Below, piece after piece: positions 59,184 to 64,000 of a stretch of 64,000 nucleotides of DNA. The DNA lies in the NCBI RefSeq assembly GCF_045679555.1, contig NC_092098.1, positions 18,365,038-18,429,037 of the forward strand, given 5' to 3'. Each line of letters starts with the position of its first letter. Positions within the stretch are counted from its first letter, which is position 1. Below the pieces are notes generated by a model that saw only the letters and a list, made by a program, of their open reading frames with translations, had not been told where the DNA came from and did no database searches. Both the position numbers and the translations under genes were made by a program. The DNA comes from Salvelinus alpinus (taxonomy: Eukaryota > Chordata > Actinopteri > Salmoniformes > Salmonidae).

Positions 59184-59781
59184 GGTAAAACGATTACTTT
59201 GAATCATTTGATGTGATACTCAGGGTGGGAAATTATTATTGGCTCGTAATGCGGTGCGCACTGCTGGTCATGAATCATCTTTCCAGTTGCTAATGTCTGA
59301 GTTGTCCAACCGTAGTGTTTTTTTGCTTTGTGGTATTTCATAAAACAGTTTAGTAATTCTTCGTCAATATTAGTAGCAGTGTTGTAAGTTAAAGTAGAGG
59401 ACAAGTTATGCTAAAACCTCTGCATGTATTTTTTCTCAATATTATTATTTAGGTTTTTACCCCTCAATACAACACATAGGCTCCATCCATCCTCTATCTG
59501 ATTTAAGATTTAGAAATCCTTTGCCTGTAACAGTATATCCTCTTGTTGTGTTTTGTTGTCTACATTTTTTGTGTTCTTTAGTGACATCAAGTGATAGGAT
59601 ATTGGTTCAACATGTGCACAAGCAATATATTTGATTCAATATTCTATGCAGTGGCTAAGAAACAGCACCCTATGCATTTTGTTTCCATTTTAATCACTGT
59701 TCATTATAAAGATTTCAAAATGGGCTAACTACTGAGCTATAAACTATTATACATATTTTTTATTTTAGTTACATTGCTGTC

Positions 59782-59865
59782 ATGGATTGTTCTGAAACCC
59801 AGTACTACTTGAGTGGGGACTGCCACCCTTGTCTGCAATGTGGACCAGGACAAGAGCTGTCAGAG
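59782..59865 (+). CDS. eda2r: EDA2R first coding exon (start of cysteine-rich domain 1)
   Basis: The acceptor TATTTTAG ends at 59768. The ATG at 59782 opens MDCSETQYYLSGD followed by CHPCLQCGPGQELSE, and the donor is GAG/GTGGGT at 59865/59866. Human EDA2R likewise starts MDC and has GPGQELS at this place, and also lacks a signal peptide (it is a type III membrane protein), so this start is natural. The protein is a TNF-receptor-family receptor for the EDA-A2 form of ectodysplasin. The 84-bp coding part is in phase 0 with the next exon. Confidence 0.9.
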
Positions 59866-60189
59866 GTGGGTATTATAAAACTATACAGGAATATTGAAAG
59901 AGAAATTACTGGATTTTTACGAAGGCCAAAATATAGATAGGCCTGGTGCTGGCTACACAGACACTGATTCATCTCCTTTCCACTGCAGCCATGTCTAGTA
60001 GCCTATCAGCTCATCTGAGCAACAACAGAAATTACTGCAGAACTGGGATTTGTAATTAACGTTACTATGAAACCACAAAGAGTTTGGTTTGTCTGTGGCA
60101 ATCTCTCACTCTAAAAGAATCCCACTGGCAGAGAGAACTTTGTTCCAAGTTTACGAGTCCACTTGGCAGGCCTACTAACCCAGCTACAA

Positions 60190-60654
60190 GATGACGTTCT
60201 GAGAACCATATTTTTCTTAGAGCTTGGTGAGAAAGTGGTTCTACTATGTTTTTTTTTTGCATACAATCTTCCCACAACTTTCTGGTAATGGTGTAGGATA
60301 GTTGCTTGGCTTTGGAACATTCTCAGCACATTAAGAAATTTGACAACAAAACTAGATTTACTTGGTATTTCATTACTTTAACAGAACGTTTCCTAAAAGT
60401 TCAAACATGGTTACATTTAATTTAAATTTTGCTAATGTTCTAGTAACGTTCTCCAACAGGTTTGACATTGGGAATGTTCTCATAGTTCAGAGAAAGTTAC
60501 GAAACAATGTTCTTCTGTGGGAATTGCAGTACTTTAGCGTAACATTTCTTACAGATTTCCTCACGGTTCCATTTAAAGTCATGTTCTCAGATTGTTTCAA
60601 GAACGTTAAGAAAACTTTCTATAAAAACCACAAGAAAAAGTTTAGCAATGTTCA
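60190..60654. repeat. GTTCT/AACGTT-rich repeat, left part
   Basis: Words such as GAACGTTTCC, AACGTTCTCC, AATGTTCT and AAGAACGTTAAG recur every 20-60 bp on both strands. The same pattern returns at 61660-62330. The intervening LINE is inserted into it. It gives a spurious 129-codon open frame at 60362-60751. The class of repeat is unknown to me. Confidence 0.6.
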
Positions 60655-61659
60655 AATCGTTTTTTATTTGTCACATGCACCGAATACAACAGGTGTAGAC
60701 TTTACCGTGAAATGCTTACTTACGAGCCCTTTCTCAATAATGCAGAGTTAAAAAGAAAGAAAAGATTAGCAAAAATAATAATACAAAAAACAGTAACACA
60801 ATAAAACAACAATGATGAGGCTATATACAAGGAGTAATCTTTTCAGCCTCCTGAGGGGGAAGAGGCGTTGTCGTGCCCTCTTCGCGACTATGTTGTTGTG
60901 TTTGGACCATGATAGATCCTTAGTGATGTAGACACTGAGGAACTTGAAGCTCTCGACCTGCTACACTTCAGCCCTGTTGATGTGAATGCACAGCCCTCCG
61001 TTTCCTGTAGTCCACGATTAGCTCCTTTGTCCTGGTGACGTTGAGGGAGAAGTTTTTGTCTGACCTCCTTCCTATAGGCTGTCTGATCATCGTAGGTGAT
61101 AAGGCCATCCACCGTTGTGTCGTCTGCAAACTTAATGATGGTGTTGGAGTCATGCGCGGTCACGCAGTCGTGGGTGAACAGAGAGTACAGGAGGGGACTA
61201 AGCACACAACACTGAGGGGCCCCTGTGTTGAGGGTCAGCGTGGCGGATGTATTGTTGCCTACCCTCCCCACCTGGGGAAGACCAGGATCTAGTTGCAGAG
61301 GAAGGTGTTTAGTCCTTAGTTTATTGATGAGCTTTGTGGGCGCTATGGTGTTGAACGCTGAGCTGTAGTCAATGAACAGCATTCTCACGTAGGTGTTCCT
61401 TTTGTCCAGGTGGGAAAGGGTAGTGTGGAGTGTAATAGAGGTTATGTCATTTGTGGATCTGTTGGGGCGGTATGCGAATTGGAGTGGGTCTATTGTGTCT
61501 GGGATGATAGTGTTAATGTGAGCCATGACCAGCCTTTCAAAGCATTTCATGGCTACAGATGTGAGTGCTACAGGGCAATAGTAATTTAGACAGGTTACCT
61601 TGGTGTTCTTGGGCACAGGGACTATGGTGGTCTGCTTGAAACATGTAGGTATTACAGAC
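60655..61659 (-). mobile_element. L2/CR1-like LINE, 5'-truncated, in eda2r intron 1
   Basis: The minus-strand frame at 60888-61697 encodes an [74 protein letters not shown] and the catalytic FADDT box. In contrast to the copy at 35515, both catalytic Asp residues are kept, although a Gly of the PQG motif is Cys, and frameshifts occur near 61290 and 61050. The 3' UTR at 60655-60840 carries the TATTTGTCACATGC and GTGAAATGCTTACTTAC signature. TGTTCA flanks both sides (60649-60654 and 61660-61665), a plausible 6-bp target duplication. Confidence 0.88.
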
Positions 61660-62330
61660 TGTTCAGAGAACATTCTAAGAATGTTATTTAAAAACATTTA
61701 CATTATCAACAACACTCTCTCTATCCTCTATTTTAAGATTGTAAAGGTGTGTTGGCCGCGCCCACAAATTGGCCACACCTGATCATAATGAGTGCTTGTT
61801 TCCTCAGAAATGGGGTCTGTTTGAATAGACTAAAATGAACAGCTTTGTAAGGGTAAAAAAACATGTCTTGCTATCTCCATCCTGGTGGTGCCTAAGACTA
61901 ATTCCATGGATAGAGAACAGAAGATTATAGGTTTGAATCTCACTGATGCCTTGTCATAATAAAAAAGAAACGTGTTTGCATGATTAATGCCTAAAGAAAT
62001 TAATTTGCATGTGTCCTATCTGTGCTTACAGTTAAAAAAAGTGTACCCAAAATAAGATAGCAGTGTTATTAAAAGTTTTATTGAAACATTCAGTAAAAGT
62101 TTTAAGGACTTTTTTTTTGAAACTCAAAATAACCTAGAATTTCTGTTCTCAGAGCGTTAATAAAACGTTCAAGGAACCAGAGTAAAACACTCTCAAAACT
62201 TCAAAATAAACATTCCCAGAACAGGCTAAATGTTCACTTCTGTTCTCAGGGCGTTTAAAAACATTTAACTTTACCTCAACCAATGTGAAACTGAAAACAT
62301 ACGTTCCCACAACTTCCAAGGAACCAAATT
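61660..62330. repeat. GTTCT/AACGTT-rich repeat, right part
   Basis: Continuation of the repeat at 60190-60654 after the LINE: GAGAACATTCTAAGAATG, AGAGCGTTAATAAAACGTTC, AACATTCCCAGAACAGG and GTTCTCAGGGCGTTT. A shorter unrelated stretch (about 61760-62020) lies within it. Confidence 0.5.
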
Positions 62331-62557
62331 TGCTAGCTGGGAAGAGCTTGCCAATGGAGGTTTACCCATGACCTAAAATAACCCCATGTGGTCATTGGAA
62401 GGGAAAACTGTCATGTACTTTGTAATCTAGACATCTAATTATCATATTAATTTATATTTCTGTTTTGCAACTATCTTAACAAATTTACTTCAGTGAAATC
62501 CTTAGCTGTAAACAGGTCTAATGTGCACTGTATATTTTGATTCTTATTTCCCGCCAG

Positions 62558-62736
62558 GACTGTGGTTATGGAAGTGGATGGTCGGCTTCTTGCATCCCCT
62601 GTAGTGTCAAGACTTATAAAGAGGGCCGAGGTTACCACAACTGCAAATTCTGCCAGTCGTGTAAACGCATAAACAGGCACCAGAAGTCACTGTGCACCTC
62701 TAAGAGCAATGCTATCTGTGGGGAGTGCTTGCCAGG
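62558..62736 (+). CDS. eda2r: EDA2R exon encoding cysteine-rich domains 1-2
   Basis: The acceptor CCCGCCAG ends at 62557, and the donor follows G62736 (GG/GTTTGT). The 179-bp exon encodes residues 29-88: DCGYGSGWSASCIPCSVKTY, GYHNCKFCQSCKRINR and CTSKSNAICGECLPG. The cysteine pattern and the DCGYG, INR.QK and SNA.CG.CLP blocks match mammalian EDA2R and form the ligand-binding TNFR repeats outside the cell. Intron 1 before it (59866-62557) holds a LINE and the GTTCT repeat. The donor GTTTGT is weak but is the only one keeping phase with the next exon. Confidence 0.93.
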
Positions 62737-62929
62737 GTTTGTACCTGTACACTATCTAATTGCATTCTTACGTATAGTATCTACAGATCTTTACTTAAGA
62801 CGTAGCTGTGCTTTTAAGTCATAAAAGCTCTCCATCCAGAACATGTGGACTTGGAGTTTTATTAGCTTGTTTACTTGAAATACAACTATTTCCAACTTTT
62901 TTTCCTGCTTTAATTTGATCTAATTGCAG

Positions 62930-63018
62930 ATTCTACAGTAAGACACGGATGGATGGCTTGCAGGAATTGGAGTGCATGCCGTGTGGTCCCTCCTCCACCA
63001 CTGAGCAGCAGTGCAGCC
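62930..63018 (+). CDS. eda2r: EDA2R exon encoding the end of the cysteine-rich region
   Basis: The acceptor TAATTGCAG ends at 62929 and the donor CC/GTAAGT lies at 63018/63019. The 89-bp exon encodes FYSKTRMDGLQELECMPCG followed by PSSTTEQQCS. It parallels human FYRKTRIGGLQDQECIPC, a signature stretch of EDA2R rather than EDAR or TROY. It finishes the third, incomplete cysteine-rich repeat. The first base completes a Gly codon with the preceding exon, and the last base starts an Arg codon finished in the next. Confidence 0.93.
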
Positions 63019-63377
63019 GTAAGTCTCTGAAAAGCTTGGCCCAGGACTCTGAGAAAGGAAAACCACTTCAGAACCACTCATTATTGTATGAGTCAGTTGT
63101 GTAGCCTACTGTTATATTCGCAAATTTCCTCCATGTACTGGAAACATAATTACCCATGTTTTTATTTTGAGATTTGTTGCCGTAGAGAATGCATTGTTTG
63201 GGTTACGAGATATTCAAGAATTACAACACTGTTGTAATATTCTATTCATAGAATAGTGTTACTGTCATTATTTGCCAATGTATCAAAGTCAGTAATGTAA
63301 AACATAAAATAAATGCTGTGTGTGTAAGCATGTGCTCAGCCTTGTGTAGCACCAACCTCAATCATTCTATTTTGCAG

Positions 63378-63542
63378 GAAGCAGAAGAGTTGATGTGGGA
63401 AAAGTCTGGAGCCCAGAAGGCCCAGCCCAAAATGCTGCTGTCATCACCACCATTTCTTTTGCCCTGGTTACCATGACAATCTTCCTCTCCGCTGCCTTGT
63501 TTATATACTTCAGACATACCTTACTAAAGAAAATATTTAAAG
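63378..63542 (+). CDS. eda2r: EDA2R exon encoding the stalk and transmembrane helix
   Basis: The acceptor TATTTTGCAG ends at 63377 and the donor AAAG/GTATCT lies at 63542/63543. The 165-bp exon encodes residues 118-172. A short polar stalk (RVDVGKVWSPEGPAQN) leads into a hydrophobic helix at about residues 137-162 (AVITTISFALVTMTIFLSAA, then LFIYF) and a basic stop-transfer RHTLLKKIFK. This anchors the receptor in the plasma membrane with the cysteine-rich part outside. The sequence of the helix is not conserved with mammals, as is usual. Confidence 0.92.
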
Positions 63543-63746
63543 GTATCTCATGATCTGCACACAAATATCTCATTTAATGAAGTGTTTGTTGCATGAGATG
63601 TTCACACAACTACTGATGAAACTGCAATAATGTGGGTTCTGTCAATGTGTTTGTTAGAATCGCTTTTATAGTAACATGCAGGGTACAGGTAATCCTCCTC
63701 AAACTGTGCCTCGTCTAGCTCATGAATGATATTCTCTCTCTGAAAG

Positions 63747-63848
63747 GATGCCTGGCTCCTCAAAGCACAAGTCAGAGTGACATGGAGTGTGCAGCATCCC
63801 CAGTGAACGTGGTCACGCTGAATCTGGAGCAGCAAAGCCAGGACTCGG
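63747..63848 (+). CDS. eda2r: EDA2R exon encoding the first part of the cytoplasmic tail
   Basis: The acceptor CTCTGAAAG ends at 63746 and the donor CGG/GTAACT lies at 63848/63849. The 102-bp exon continues the frame: CLAPQSTSQSDMECAASPVN followed by VVTLNLEQQSQDS. EDA2R has no death domain and signals through TRAF proteins bound further along the tail. No TRAF motif is visible in this piece, and the remaining exons lie outside the window. Phase and splice signals are good, but conservation of this stretch cannot be judged by eye. Confidence 0.85.
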
Positions 63849-63904
63849 GTAACTATAAGAGTAGAACAGCACCCACCATGATGTATTGAAGAGCACATTA
63901 TTTA

Positions 63905-64000
63905 CACTGAGTATACCAAACATTAGGAATACCTTCAGTTGTGTCAAGTTGGCTGGATGTCCTTTGGGTAGTGGACCATTCTTGATACACACGGGAAACT
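63905..64000 (+). mobile_element. Short Tc1-type element, copy C (cut by window edge)
   Basis: CACTGAGTATACCAAACATT after a TA at 63903-63904, then GTTGTGTCAAGTTGGCTGGA and TGGACCATTCTTGATACACA, match copies A and B at 7305 and 10080. A tract of about 90 bp after the first 35 bp is missing relative to copy B. It lies in an eda2r intron and runs off the window. Confidence 0.8.

Noticed and set aside
60362..60751. 129-codon plus-strand open frame in eda2r intron 1
   Set aside because: It lies in the GTTCT/AACGTT repeat and runs into the antisense LINE tail. No domain and no splice context.

Overview
The window comes from a teleost nuclear genome and very probably from a salmonid. It is AT-rich and intron-containing. 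It is packed with Tc1/mariner copies of several families, including relatives of the salmonid family from which Sleeping Beauty was reconstructed. It also holds L2/CR1-like LINE fragments, tRNA-derived SINEs, solo LTRs and a Ty3/gypsy relic. There are no prokaryotic gene arrangements and no CRISPR array. Most long open frames belong to transposons or are antisense to them.

Two host genes are recognisable, divergent and incomplete at the window edges. On the minus strand is the androgen receptor gene (ar): exon 1 (17482-18908) encodes the whole N-terminal transactivation domain, and exon 2 (6767-6918) encodes the first zinc finger. The reading phase across the 10.6-kb intron agrees, and the remaining exons lie beyond the left edge. 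On the plus strand is eda2r (XEDAR, TNFRSF27): five coding exons between 59782 and 63848 encode the extracellular cysteine-rich domains, the transmembrane helix and the start of the cytoplasmic tail, with the rest beyond the right edge. Human EDA2R and AR are also divergent neighbours on Xq12, so the pair is an old syntenic block.

Layout. 1-6766 is ar intron 2, holding a LINE fragment, a decayed hAT element carrying a 1.6-kb Tc1 insertion, and a Tc1 end. 6919-17481 is ar intron 1, with two copies of a Tc1-type short element, a Tc1 containing a LINE fragment, a second Tc1 and a SINE-like repeat. 18909-59768 is a 41-kb intergenic interval dominated by mobile elements: Tc1 copies and inverted Tc1 composites (23.9-26.0, 39.3-41.0 and 48.7-50.3 kb), five solo LTRs with TGTCACG-type ends, a gypsy relic (32-35.2 kb), a LINE (35.5-38.9 kb), a 10 x 64-bp tandem array (44.14-44.78 kb) and a 38-bp minisatellite with two nearly identical solo LTRs embedded in it (50.55-51.69 kb). 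eda2r intron 1 carries another LINE copy.

The most noteworthy observations are: the solo LTR copied along with its host minisatellite; the recurrent inverted fusion of Tc1 halves, one between two different Tc1 families; the conserved divergent AR-EDA2R pair; and an FxxVF form of the AR N-terminal FxxLF motif. I saw no clearly new gene system. No transposase or reverse transcriptase in the window appears intact.
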